From Clostridiales bacterium (GTDB lineage Bacteria > Bacillota > Clostridia > Christensenellales > Borkfalkiaceae): 37,725 nt of DNA. Positions 1 through 7,621 of this stretch are shown here, piece after piece. Positions within the stretch are counted from its first letter, which is position 1. Every line of letters begins with the position of its first letter. The stretch is from positions 1 to 37,725 of the forward strand of contig SVHO01000010.1 in assembly GCA_015055725.1 (NCBI GenBank), written 5' to 3'. Under the pieces are notes generated by a model, which saw nothing but the letters and a program-made list of their open reading frames with translations, was not told the origin of the DNA and did not search any database. The position numbers were made by a program, and so were the translations under genes.

Positions 1-516
1 GTTCGCTTCGGGAACGGCATAACGGAAGAATATCACTATCAAAGCGGAAGAATGTCTGCGGAAGGGAAGTTTACATTACATAGCGTGAGAATGCGCGTTG
101 AAATGAAGATTTTAACCGATGCTATTAAACTTATTAGAAAAGGGATTAACGTGTTCAAATCTCTTGATAAAAAGAGTAAAACCGTTAAACGCTTAATGAA
201 TATGGGCGAATATATGATTTGTTGCTTTACAACAGATATACACGTTAAAAAGATGTATATTTTAAGGCAAAAATTGTTTATTGCCGGTTCTAATAAAGAA
301 GTTAGATGTATTATCGATAAAATTAGGAGTTTAGGCGCTATTGAAATTAAAAACGCACAAAAGGCCCTTAAAGTTGTTGATAAAGATTCTGCGCTTGGTT
401 ATGAAGCGTCAATGGGTTATGGTGGTGATAGAGCGCATATCGAGTGGAAAATACGTCAAGTTAACCACATGATGACTCATGAACTTGGAATTTACGAAAA
501 AGGATTACAATTTTAA
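1..516 (+). CDS. C-terminal part of an unrecognised protein (5' end outside window)
   Basis: The reading frame is open from the first base through to the TAA at 514-516. An ATG at 52 exists, but the codons before it (VRFGNGITEEYHYQSGR) read as normal protein and I see no SD upstream, so the gene almost certainly begins outside the window. The visible 171 residues are mostly helical and charged, with no membrane segment. The end contains LGYEASMGYGGDRAHIEWKI, which looks like a conserved C-terminal helix of a large enzyme. I could not assign a family; a C-terminal helical region of a carbohydrate-active protein is one weak possibility. A hairpin terminator follows directly, so this is the last gene of its unit. 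Confidence 0.6.
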   Translation, partial: VRFGNGITEEYHYQSGRMSAEGKFTLHSVRMRVEMKILTDAIKLIRKGINVFKSLDKKSKTVKRLMNMGEYMICCFTTDIHVKKMYILRQKLFIAGSNKEVRCIIDKIRSLGAIEIKNAQKALKVVDKDSALGYEASMGYGGDRAHIEWKIRQVNHMMTHELGIYEKGLQF

Positions 517-524
517 TTGATTTA

Positions 525-557
525 GTAAAAGCGTTTTTTAACGCTTTTACGATTTTT
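525..557 (+). terminator. Rho-independent terminator after the partial gene
   Basis: A perfect 11-bp inverted repeat (GTAAAAGCGTT at 525-535, AACGCTTTTAC at 540-550) encloses a TTTT loop and is followed by GATTTTT. It sits 8 bp after the stop codon and just before the SD of the next gene. Confidence 0.75.
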
Positions 558-570
558 AAAAGGAGAAAAA

Positions 571-1197
571 ATGAAAGTATTATTGATCAACGGAAGCCCA
601 CACGAAAACGGAACAACTTTTCGTGCTTTGTCTGAAGTTGCGTTTTCATTGAACGAAAACGGCATTGAAACTGAAATTATAACCGTTGGAAATCAAAACG
701 TTGTTGGGTGTGACGTTTGTGGCGCGTGTTCTAAAATAGGGAAATGCGTAAAAGATGATTTAGCAAACGTAATAATAGAAAAAATCAACCAGTCAGATGG
801 TTTAGTTGTTGGGTCACCCGTTTATTACGCATCGCTTAACGGTTCGCTTAAATCCTTGCTTGATAGAGTGTTTTTCGCTAAAAAATCGTTTGCAAATAAA
901 CCTGCATGCGCGGTTGCAGTTGCAAGGCGTGCTGGAACAACGGCTACTCTCGATATTATAAATAAATATTTTATGTTAAGTAATATGCCTGTTGTCACTT
1001 CGCAATATTGGAATATGGTTTTCGGCTCTAACGGAAAGCAAGCAGAACAAGACAAGGAAGGTCTACAAACAATGCGTGTTTTAGGCAACAATATGGCGTG
1101 GCTTATAAAATGCATTAAAGCAGGCAGGGATGCTGGAATAGATCCACCCGAAGAACAGAAGCACGAAAAAACAAATTTTTATAAAGAAACGTTGTGA
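571..1197 (+). CDS. Flavodoxin-family NAD(P)H-dependent oxidoreductase
   Basis: This 208-residue protein has the NADPH-dependent FMN reductase fold. The N-terminal strand and phosphate-binding loop read LLINGSPHENGTT (residues 4-16). A cysteine cluster CDVCGACSKIGKC (about residues 49-61) and the conserved block SPVYYASLNGSLKSLLDRVF (about 82-101) follow. Cysteine-bearing members of this family are FMN reductases or iron-sulfur flavoproteins; the cysteine spacing here resembles the common iron-sulfur flavoprotein-like group, but cluster binding is inference. The SD AAAGGAG lies just upstream of the ATG. It appears to be a single-gene unit between two hairpin terminators. Two of the few GATC sites in the window (585 and 1141) lie in or next to it, so it could be a later arrival. 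The substrate is unknown. Confidence 0.85.
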   Translation: MKVLLINGSPHENGTTFRALSEVAFSLNENGIETEIITVGNQNVVGCDVCGACSKIGKCVKDDLANVIIEKINQSDGLVVGSPVYYASLNGSLKSLLDRVFFAKKSFANKPACAVAVARRAGTTATLDIINKYFMLSNMPVVTSQYWNMVFGSNGKQAEQDKEGLQTMRVLGNNMAWLIKCIKAGRDAGIDPPEEQKHEKTNFYKETL

Positions 1198-1213
1198 TTT
1201 AATGTAAAAAATA

Positions 1214-1241
1214 ATTGCCCACGGTAGATGCCGTGGGCAAT
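1214..1241. terminator. Bidirectional terminator between convergent genes
   Basis: An 11-bp inverted repeat (ATTGCCCACGG at 1214-1224 and CCGTGGGCAAT at 1231-1241) has a 6-base loop. On the minus strand the stem is followed by TATTTTTTAC, a good U-tract for the 1268-1837 gene. On the plus strand the tail is weaker (ATGTTTATG). It separates convergent genes. Confidence 0.75.
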
Positions 1242-1267
1242 ATGTTTATGCTGTGATTAAAAAACTT

Positions 1268-1837
1268 TTAGTAAAGTTTTGCAAAATATCTAAATTGTTT
1301 ACCGGTCATAGACAGTCCCATGATAAAAAGACCTAAAGCAGGCAAGAGACCGCTAACTTCAAGTTTAGCCATAATTTGCTCAACGGGAACTTCGCCTTGA
1401 ATAAAATATCCAGCAAAACCGATAATATAAACGAGATAGTTAAGAGCAACGACGAGCATAGCAATTCCTGCAAAAATGGTTATAACCTTGAATATTGCTC
1501 TTAAAATTTGCGAGCGAGTGATTATTAAAAGTAAAGAAAAGAGTATGTTTGCGGCAAGAATACCAAAGTATGCGTAAGGGGCGTATTCCATAACTATCGC
1601 GAGGATATCAATAACGTCCGTGCCAAGTTTAGTCACTTTAGCAAAGCCAGGAAGCATTGATTCGCTAAGCAATAAAAAGGTTTCGTCGCCAACGAGGGGT
1701 AGTGATTCGTATAAAAAATTAATACCTACAGAACCAAACGTGACGGGAATAAGTGCAACACACGCAGCTATTAACGACATAAAAATCGTGCCGAAACATT
1801 GCTTGACGTTTACGTTTTTTACGTGATCTTTTGACAT
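1268..1837 (-). CDS. Integral membrane protein of unknown function
   Basis: A 189-residue protein with about four hydrophobic segments (roughly residues 14-37, 80-102, 108-138 and 160-177) and a short basic N-terminus; I do not recognise the family. I start it at the ATG at 1837 because AAAGGAG (complement of 1844-1850) lies 6 bases before it. A longer reading from a TTG at 1855 would place the SD inside the coding region. Its start is about 20 bases after the stop of the nucleosidase gene, so the two are probably one transcript from the promoter at 2585-2613. A hydrophilic stretch between the first two segments probably lies outside the membrane. No transport or enzyme motif is visible. Confidence 0.75.
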   Translation of the reverse strand: MSKDHVKNVNVKQCFGTIFMSLIAACVALIPVTFGSVGINFLYESLPLVGDETFLLLSESMLPGFAKVTKLGTDVIDILAIVMEYAPYAYFGILAANILFSLLLIITRSQILRAIFKVITIFAGIAMLVVALNYLVYIIGFAGYFIQGEVPVEQIMAKLEVSGLLPALGLFIMGLSMTGKQFRYFAKLY

Positions 1838-1857
1838 GATTTTCTCCTTTGTCAAAT

Positions 1858-2529
1858 TTATTGTTTATTAATTTTTATTTGTTTAACAACTTTCTTAATT
1901 ACGGCAGGGAAGCCTTCACCAACTTGTTTTAAGTTTTGAAAAAATTGCTCTTGGTTGGTTCCACTACCAAAAACGTCTGTAATCCCTTTTATAACGACTA
2001 AAGGAACGTTGTTTGATAGGCAAACTTGTGCTATTGCACCGCCTTCCATATCACATAAACTGCACCCGATATCGTTTACAGAAGCAACGTCTTTTTCCGT
2101 ATGGGTAAATCTGTCTGCGCTTGCAAGTGCAGTTTTCGGCAAAAACTCAAGCCCGCTAACAATAGTGGGGAAGAATACTCTGTCATATTCCTGAATATAA
2201 CCAAGTGGGACGCCGTCAAGGTCTCTTAAATCAAAATCGTATTGGCAACATTTATCCACTGCGTAATAGTTTAATGCCTTAACGCTATCGTTAACGGCGC
2301 CACACGTGCCGAAATTGAGAATATAGTCGGGGGAAAATTTATCTATAACAAGTTGGGTCGATAGCCCTGCACTAACTTTTCCAATGCCACTTACAACGAT
2401 TACGGCGTCTAAACCACAAATTTTACAGCTGAAAGCCTTTTTATCTGCAAGTTTAATTTCTTTAAGATTTTCAACCGCGCTTAAAAGAGGTTTAAGCTCA
2501 GATGTAAGAGCAACTACAATACCTATCAT
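1858..2529 (-). CDS. mtnN: 5'-methylthioadenosine/S-adenosylhomocysteine nucleosidase
   Basis: A 223-residue purine nucleoside phosphorylase-fold enzyme expected to cleave MTA and SAH to adenine plus the thioribose, recycling by-products of SAM use. Visible family marks are IGIVVALTSELKPLL at the N-terminus (Glu11 equals the conserved N-terminal glutamate), NFGTCGA (about residue 76), CDMEGGAIAQVC (the ribose-binding MEG motif) and IKGITDVFGSG with the catalytic-type Asp. I start at the ATG at 2529, where the family's MIGI start lies; an upstream in-frame codon at 2565 would add 12 residues that do not fit. The SD is weak (AGGTG). A consensus promoter at 2585-2613 drives it, with the membrane protein gene downstream. 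SD[TS]-type phosphorylases are the alternative, but length and motifs favour MtnN. Confidence 0.88.
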   Translation of the reverse strand: MIGIVVALTSELKPLLSAVENLKEIKLADKKAFSCKICGLDAVIVVSGIGKVSAGLSTQLVIDKFSPDYILNFGTCGAVNDSVKALNYYAVDKCCQYDFDLRDLDGVPLGYIQEYDRVFFPTIVSGLEFLPKTALASADRFTHTEKDVASVNDIGCSLCDMEGGAIAQVCLSNNVPLVVIKGITDVFGSGTNQEQFFQNLKQVGEGFPAVIKKVVKQIKINKQ

Positions 2530-2584
2530 ATAACACCTATGAAAAAATTGTGCAAGAATTATCAAAGAACTACGATACTTTCAT

Positions 2585-2613
2585 ATTATAACATATCGCC
2601 ATATATATGTCAA
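2585..2613 (-). promoter_or_regulatory. Sigma-A promoter for the mtnN operon
   Basis: On the minus strand, TTGACA (complement of 2608-2613), 17 bp and TATAAT (complement of 2585-2590) form a perfect consensus promoter about 55 bp before the mtnN start. Confidence 0.85.
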
Positions 2614-2833
2614 ATGTAGTAATAATTAAAATTTTTTTAAAAATTCAATAAGTTAAATATATGTTTTTTTGTTATACAGGTTTTGTGATTTTAGTGTTTA
2701 AACGGTGAAATATGTACATAATTGACAAATTTACCCCCAAATTTTAAAAACGTGCAATCTCAAAAAATGTGTAATAACGATATATTTAAGCGTAAAATAC
2801 AGGTTTTTTAATAAAAATAGAATAAAAAATCAC
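2614..2833. other. AT-rich divergent intergenic region without a gene
   Basis: This is the core of the 350-bp gap between mtnN and the acetyltransferase gene. It is very AT-rich and has no credible reading frame. It contains one extra promoter-like pair, TTGACA (2722-2727), 17 bp, TAAAAA (2745-2750), which is weaker than the downstream promoter at 2834-2862. No clear hairpin or riboswitch fold was recognised. Confidence 0.5.
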
Positions 2834-2862
2834 TTGACAAGTATAAAAATATGTCATAAAAT
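2834..2862 (+). promoter_or_regulatory. Sigma-A promoter for the glmU-C/glmM operon
   Basis: TTGACA at 2834-2839, a 17-bp spacer and TAAAAT at 2857-2862. The predicted start of transcription near 2869 leaves only about 12 bases before the ATG at 2881, or 30 before the ATG at 2899. Confidence 0.85.
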
Positions 2863-2880
2863 AGAAATCATGAAAATAAT

Positions 2881-3552
2881 ATGTGGGGATTATGTAAAAT
2901 GTGGTTTAAAAAATTTAAACACGGAAAAAACTTAAAGCTAGTTGATAAAAAATCAATTTTTATTGACGAAACTGTTGTTGTTGGTGAAAATGTGACAATT
3001 TATGAAAACAACAGAATTGAGGGGAACACTGTTATCGGCGATAACGTTGTGATAAAACCTGGTTGTTATATAATTGATTGTGTCATTAATGATAACAGTA
3101 TTATAAATAAAAGCCAATGCGAAAGTGCAACGGTTGGAAAAGGGTGTGAGGTTGGACCTTTTGCAAGGCTAAGACCCAATGCAAAATTGGGTGAAAACGT
3201 TAAGGTTGGCAATTTTGTTGAAATCAAGAACGCAAACGTTGGTGATAAAACGAAAGTTAGCCACCTTGCGTACGTTGGCGATGCTGACGTGGGTGCTAAT
3301 TGTAATATAGGTTGTGGTGCGATTTTCGTTAACTATAATGGTAGAAGCAAAAATAGAACGAAAGTGGGTGATAATTGTTTTGTCGGTAGCAACTGCAATA
3401 TAATTGCACCTGTTTCTATTGAAAACAATACTTATATCTGTGCTGGCACGACCATTACTGAAGATTTAAAAGAAGACGATTTTGTTATTGGAAGAGTTAG
3501 ACAGGTAGTAAAAGAAAATAGAGCACATGAGTATTTAAAGGAGATAAAATAA
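2881..3552 (+). CDS. Stand-alone GlmU-type glucosamine-1-phosphate N-acetyltransferase domain
   Basis: A 223-residue left-handed beta-helix protein built of hexapeptide repeats. It matches the C-terminal half of GlmU, which acetylates glucosamine-1-phosphate with acetyl-CoA. Diagnostic blocks are GPFARLRPNAKLGENVKVGN, FVEIKNANVGDKTKVSHLAY with the equivalent of the catalytic His, VGDADVGANCNIGCGAIFVN, NYNG (usually NYDG) and a C-terminal AGTTITED. The uridyltransferase half, with its N-terminal GGxGTRM loop, is entirely absent: the protein starts with a short basic stretch and goes directly into the repeats. The next gene is glmM, which makes its substrate, so this role is well supported by context. 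The start is uncertain: ATG at 2881 has no SD, and ATG at 2899 has a weak GGGG 11 bases upstream. Confidence 0.85.
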   Translation: MWGLCKMWFKKFKHGKNLKLVDKKSIFIDETVVVGENVTIYENNRIEGNTVIGDNVVIKPGCYIIDCVINDNSIINKSQCESATVGKGCEVGPFARLRPNAKLGENVKVGNFVEIKNANVGDKTKVSHLAYVGDADVGANCNIGCGAIFVNYNGRSKNRTKVGDNCFVGSNCNIIAPVSIENNTYICAGTTITEDLKEDDFVIGRVRQVVKENRAHEYLKEIK

Positions 3553-4865
3553 TGGGGTTATTTTTTGGAACAGACGGTCTTCGTGGGAAGGTGAATGAAG
3601 ACTTAACGCTCGATATTGCGCATAAAATAGGAAACGCGCTTTCTATATTAAAGGAAAATCCAAAAATTTTAATTGGTTCTGATACGCGTATTTCTAACAC
3701 TTATCTTGCTCTTGGTTTGGCAAGTGGTGCTATGAGTGGTGGAGCAAAAGTTGTTGACGTTGGCGTTGTGCCGACGGCTGGTGTTGCTTATTTGACAAAG
3801 AAATTTAATTTCGATTACGGTATCGTTATAAGTGCATCGCATAACAGTGGCGAATATAACGGTATAAAGGTGTTTGATAGCAACGGCTATAAACTTTCTG
3901 ACAAAGAAGAAGAACGCATTGAACGTTGTTTTATAAGGGAAAAAATAAACGCTTTCCCAAATATTGGCACGTATACTCAAGATTTTAACTTAGTTAAAGA
4001 TTATAAAAAGTTCTTAATCGAAGCAAGTGAAAAAAGACTTGATGGGCTTACAATCGTCTTAGACGGTGCACACGGCGCTGCGCATCGAATTGCGCCAGAA
4101 GTATTTAGAAAACTTGGGGCAAACGTCATAGCTTCAAATTGTGTTGATGACGGGTTGAAAATTAACGATAAATGCGGTGCTTTATATCCCGAAAACTTGA
4201 TTAAAAAGGTGTTTAGATATAAAGCAGATATGGGTTTTGCGTTTGACGGTGACTCCGATAGGCTTATTGCAGTTGATGAAAAAGGAAACATAATCGACGG
4301 TGATAAAATTATTTGGGCGCTCGGTAGATACTTTAAAAAGTTGGGTAGGCTAAATGGAAACACGGTTGTTGGAACGAGTCATACTAATATGGCAATAGAA
4401 GAAGGTCTTAAAAAGGAAGGAATTGACCTTATAAGGACAGATATTGGTGATAAATACGTTTTAGCAAAACTTATTGAAAAGAACTTAACTATCGGTGGGG
4501 AACAAAGTGGCCACGTTATTATAAAAGATATTTCAACTACGGGAGATGGTATACTTGCAGGTATAGTATTTGCAAACATGGTGTTAAACGAGAAGTGCAA
4601 AATGTCGGAAGCCGTTAATATTGAACTTTACCCACAAGTAAACAAGAACGTGGTTGTAGGGGATAAGTTCCGTATTATGAACAATGAAGAGCTTGGCAAG
4701 GCAGTTGCGAAATTTAATGCTCAATTAGGGTCAAACGGAAGAATTATGATTCGCGCATCTGGCACTGAACCAAAGATTAGGGTTATGGTTGAAAGTAAAG
4801 ATAAAGCCGAAAACGAGAGAATAGCTGATTATATGGTTTCGCTTATAAAACGCATAGATAATTAA
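3552..4865 (+). CDS. glmM: Phosphoglucosamine mutase
   Basis: A 437-residue alpha-D-phosphohexomutase that interconverts glucosamine-6-phosphate and glucosamine-1-phosphate on the way to UDP-GlcNAc and peptidoglycan. It has the GlmM start LFFGTDGLRGKVNEDLT, the phosphoserine loop SASHNSGEYNGIKVF (about residues 94-108), the metal loop FAFDGDSDRLIAVDE, the sugar-binding GGEQSGH and the phosphate-binding RASGTEPKIRVMVE near the C-terminus. The length is normal. It overlaps the preceding acetyltransferase by one base (TAATG) with AAAGGAG just before, so the two are translationally coupled. A terminator follows at 4942-4985. Confidence 0.95.
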   Translation: MGLFFGTDGLRGKVNEDLTLDIAHKIGNALSILKENPKILIGSDTRISNTYLALGLASGAMSGGAKVVDVGVVPTAGVAYLTKKFNFDYGIVISASHNSGEYNGIKVFDSNGYKLSDKEEERIERCFIREKINAFPNIGTYTQDFNLVKDYKKFLIEASEKRLDGLTIVLDGAHGAAHRIAPEVFRKLGANVIASNCVDDGLKINDKCGALYPENLIKKVFRYKADMGFAFDGDSDRLIAVDEKGNIIDGDKIIWALGRYFKKLGRLNGNTVVGTSHTNMAIEEGLKKEGIDLIRTDIGDKYVLAKLIEKNLTIGGEQSGHVIIKDISTTGDGILAGIVFANMVLNEKCKMSEAVNIELYPQVNKNVVVGDKFRIMNNEELGKAVAKFNAQLGSNGRIMIRASGTEPKIRVMVESKDKAENERIADYMVSLIKRIDN

Positions 4866-4867
4866 GT

Positions 4868-4889
4868 GTGATTATGTGTGACATAATGA
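4868..4889. repeat. Palindromic element, copy 1
   Basis: Just after glmM, ATTATGT (4871-4877) and ACATAAT (4881-4887) flank GTG, inside a 22-base word that matches 37352-37373 at 20 of 22 positions. It lacks a T-tract. It could be an operator or a 3'-UTR hairpin. The second copy follows the galactokinase gene. Confidence 0.5.
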
Positions 4890-4941
4890 TGTTTTTATCA
4901 CTAAAACACTAATGAATTGCATTGCATAATGAACTAATAAT

Positions 4942-4985
4942 AACACGGTTTGAAAAGGTTAAGTCAAACCGTGTTTTATTTTTTT
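4942..4985 (+). terminator. Rho-independent terminator of the glmM operon
   Basis: A 12-bp inverted repeat (AACACGGTTTGA at 4942-4953, TCAAACCGTGTT at 4964-4975) with a 10-base loop is followed by TTATTTTTTT. Confidence 0.9.
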
Positions 4986-5023
4986 GATGAACTTAACTTT
5001 TAAAATATAGTATTTTAAAATAA

Positions 5024-5052
5024 TTTACAAATAATTTTTATTGTGGTATACT
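5024..5052 (+). promoter_or_regulatory. Sigma-A promoter of the pncB-lspA-der gene run
   Basis: TTTACA (5024-5029), a 17-bp spacer and TATACT (5047-5052). The first gene follows with GGAGGT at 5065-5070. Confidence 0.8.
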
Positions 5053-5075
5053 AAATAAAACAATGGAGGTAATAT

Positions 5076-5543
5076 ATGAAAAACAAAACAAAAAAATTAG
5101 TTATCCCTGTGCTTTCAATTTTAATATTAATCGCTTCACTTGCAGTTATGTTGTGCGATATATTTATACCGCTTAATTTTTGGACGCATCCAGTTCTAAA
5201 TTTTTTATTTTGCCTTGCAATCGGTTATGGTGTTATTTGTATTAGCCTGGGCTTTATTAAAACTTCGGCTTGGTATTTCTTCATAAGTGCAGTTCTTTTC
5301 GGGCTTGCTCTTGTTTACGCGCTAATGCAATATATCACTTGGTGGATTGGGCTTATAATCGTGGGCGTGATTTTAGTTATATTTGCGATTTTGAGCATTA
5401 TTTCTAATGGTTCGAAAACCGAAGATATAGCAATCAATAAATCACCAGATTACAAAAACTATTTTCAAAGAAAAGAAGAAAAAGAAAAACAAGAGGCAGA
5501 AACTCAACCCGAAAAATTACCTGAAATTAAATCGTTTAAATAA
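5076..5543 (+). CDS. Four-helix membrane protein with a charged C-terminal tail, function unknown
   Basis: A 155-residue protein with four hydrophobic segments (about residues 8-30, 39-60, 63-85 and 88-112) and a cytoplasmic-type tail rich in Lys and Glu that ends PEIKSFK. I do not recognise a named family, although similar small membrane proteins with this kind of tail seem to occur in low-GC Gram-positives. A strong SD (GGAGGT) lies 5 bases before the ATG. It is first in the run leading to pncB (21-base gap) and probably cotranscribed. There are no catalytic or transporter motifs, and TM positions are by-eye estimates. Confidence 0.75.
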   Translation: MKNKTKKLVIPVLSILILIASLAVMLCDIFIPLNFWTHPVLNFLFCLAIGYGVICISLGFIKTSAWYFFISAVLFGLALVYALMQYITWWIGLIIVGVILVIFAILSIISNGSKTEDIAINKSPDYKNYFQRKEEKEKQEAETQPEKLPEIKSFK

Positions 5544-5564
5544 TTTTTTACAAAAGGTGAAAAT

Positions 5565-7016
5565 ATGGAAACAAGAAATTTAACGTTGCTCACAGACCTT
5601 TACCAACTCACTATGATGAACGGCTACTTAAAGTACGATAAAAATGAAGAGATAGCCGTGTTTGACGTTTTTTTCCGTCAAAATGAGATGATAACTTATT
5701 CGCTTGCTTGTGGATTAGAACAAGTGGTTGAATACGTGTTAAATCTTAACTTTGGTGATGAAGAGATTGAATATCTTAAAAGTTTAAAAATCTTTTCACA
5801 AGAATTTTTAGACTATTTAAGAACGTTCAAATTTACAGGTGATATTTATGCCGTACCCGAAGGAACGGTCGTTTTCCCAGGTGAACCTATTTTAACGGTT
5901 AAAGCACCCATTTTACAAGCTCAACTTATTGAAACGGCAATTCTTAACATAATGAACTTCCAAACGCTTATTGCAACTAAATCCGCAAAGATTTGCTATG
6001 CCGCTAAGGGTGACACGGTTATGGAATTTGGTTTAAGACGTGCTCAAGCACCCGATGCCGGCATTTACGGGGCAAGGGCTGCAATTATTGGTGGTTGCAA
6101 TTCAACTTCTAACGTTCTTGCAGGCAAAATGTTTGATATACCCGTTTCTGGAACGCACGCTCATAGTTGGGTTATGAACTTTAAAGACGAATATACTGCA
6201 TTTTCAGAATATGCAAAAGTATATCCCGATAACGCGTTGCTTTTAGTTGATACTTTTGATACGTTAAATCAAGGCGTTCCAAACGCAATTAAGGTGTTTG
6301 ATGAATTAAAAGCCAAAGGGCATAAACCGCGTGGGATAAGGCTTGATTCGGGAGACCTTGCATATTTATCCAAAAAAGCAAGAGATATGCTTGATAAGGC
6401 AGGACATACGGATACTATAATTTGCGCGTCTGGTGACCTTGACGAATATTCTATAAATTCACTTAAAAATCAAGGGGCAAAAATCAATTCGTGGGGTGTT
6501 GGTACAAGACTTATAACGAGTGCCGATATGCCTGCACTTGGTGGGGTTTACAAACTTTCTGCAATTATTGATAAAGAAGGGAACGTCACTCCGAAAATCA
6601 AACTTTCTAATAACACTGCAAAAATCACTAATCCAGGCTTTAAGAACATTTATAGGGTATACGACAAGGCTACTGGAAAAGCGGAAGCAGACTTTATATT
6701 CCTTCGTAGCGAAAAACCGATTGACACTTCTAAACCGTTAGTGTTGACTCACCCAACAGAACGTTGGAAAAAGATTACGTTCGAAAATTACGAGTTAAGG
6801 TCGCTACACGTTGACGTGATTAAAGATGGTAAACTTGTTTACGATTTACCAAATCTTAAAGAAATTAGAAGCTATACTCAAAAAGAATTAGAAAGTTTTT
6901 GGGATGAATATAAGAGACTTGATAGGCCACACTTGTACAAAGTGGATTTATCAGATGAATTATATGAATTAAAACGTGGTTTGCTTGAAAAAATCAGGGG
7001 TCAAAAGCAAAATTAG
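5565..7016 (+). CDS. pncB: Nicotinate phosphoribosyltransferase
   Basis: A 483-residue enzyme that joins nicotinate and PRPP to form nicotinate mononucleotide, salvaging NAD. It opens with the family's LLTDLYQLTMMNGYLK, followed by FDVFFRQ. The block GLRRAQAPDAGIYGARAAII and the phosphoribosyl loop VSGTHAHSWVM (about residues 197-207) are conserved. IRLDSGDLAYLSKKAR and the C-terminal half GVGTRLITSADMPALGGVYK complete the barrel. The length matches the long Gram-positive form. Its SD is AAAAGGTGA. It lies between the membrane protein gene and the coiled-coil gene with short gaps, so it is probably part of the same transcript; there is no functional link to its neighbours beyond housekeeping. 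Confidence 0.95.
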   Translation: METRNLTLLTDLYQLTMMNGYLKYDKNEEIAVFDVFFRQNEMITYSLACGLEQVVEYVLNLNFGDEEIEYLKSLKIFSQEFLDYLRTFKFTGDIYAVPEGTVVFPGEPILTVKAPILQAQLIETAILNIMNFQTLIATKSAKICYAAKGDTVMEFGLRRAQAPDAGIYGARAAIIGGCNSTSNVLAGKMFDIPVSGTHAHSWVMNFKDEYTAFSEYAKVYPDNALLLVDTFDTLNQGVPNAIKVFDELKAKGHKPRGIRLDSGDLAYLSKKARDMLDKAGHTDTIICASGDLDEYSINSLKNQGAKINSWGVGTRLITSADMPALGGVYKLSAIIDKEGNVTPKIKLSNNTAKITNPGFKNIYRVYDKATGKAEADFIFLRSEKPIDTSKPLVLTHPTERWKKITFENYELRSLHVDVIKDGKLVYDLPNLKEIRSYTQKELESFWDEYKRLDRPHLYKVDLSDELYELKRGLLEKIRGQKQN

Positions 7017-7033
7017 ACGTTGAGGGGAAAATT

Positions 7034-7621
7034 TTGGAACTTAAAAAAAGAAGATATTCGAAAAAACAGGTTATAGATATTTTGAACGCGTATAAATCTG
7101 AATACGACAAAAAGTTTGAGGATTATCGCGCCGAAGTTAACGCTCTTAAACAAGAAATTAAACTTGCCGAAGAGCGTGCTGAAAAGATGGAAAAAAAAGA
7201 AACACTTATACTTTCAACTCTTTTTAATGCAGAACAAACTGCTATGGAATTAAAGCGTAAAGCAGAGTTGCAATATGAACTTGAAGTTGAAAGGCTTAAA
7301 AAGTTTTCTAAAAAATGGGACGATTTTTTTAACCAGTTAGAAGAAAAGTATCCCCTTTATAAACCTGTCAAAACCGCAGTTAGCGTTAAAAAAGAAAGTG
7401 ACAAAATTTTAAAAAAATCTAACGCTAAAGAAGCAATTGAAAACATTGAAAAGCTTTTACCTAAAAACAAAAAAGAAAAGTTTGACCCTAAGAGTAAAAT
7501 TAGAGATTACATAGCGTCTACAGGGGATAACGGATTTAATCTTGATGAAGTTTTAAACCCTGGTACACTTAAATTGGAGGATATATGCAAGGAATTAGGG
7601 CTAATAGATGGAAACGAATAA
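7034..7621 (+). CDS. Coiled-coil protein, DivIVA-like, TTG start
   Basis: A 195-residue hydrophilic protein that begins with RRYSKKQVIDILNAYKSEYD and runs into a long Lys/Glu-rich coiled coil (about residues 15-115). A low-complexity linker and a short C-terminal domain (DYIASTGDNGFNLDEVLNPG) follow. The layout, with a short N-terminal head before a coiled coil, is reminiscent of DivIVA/GpsB-type scaffold proteins, but the diagnostic DivIVA head motif is not convincing, so the call is tentative. The start is TTG at 7034, supported by GAGGGG 7-12 bases upstream; the first in-frame ATG is some 50 residues further in. The 3' end overlaps lspA by 37 bases, so translation is probably coupled. Confidence 0.75.
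   Translation: MELKKRRYSKKQVIDILNAYKSEYDKKFEDYRAEVNALKQEIKLAEERAEKMEKKETLILSTLFNAEQTAMELKRKAELQYELEVERLKKFSKKWDDFFNQLEEKYPLYKPVKTAVSVKKESDKILKKSNAKEAIENIEKLLPKNKKEKFDPKSKIRDYIASTGDNGFNLDEVLNPGTLKLEDICKELGLIDGNE

Noticed and set aside
2722..2750. Second promoter-like pair TTGACA-17-TAAAAA upstream of the acetyltransferase gene
   Set aside because: The -10 is poor and a much better promoter lies 110 bp downstream; I do not call it as a feature.
4001..4363. Minus-strand open frame inside glmM
   Set aside because: Shadow of glmM with Ser/Pro-rich composition and no start signals.
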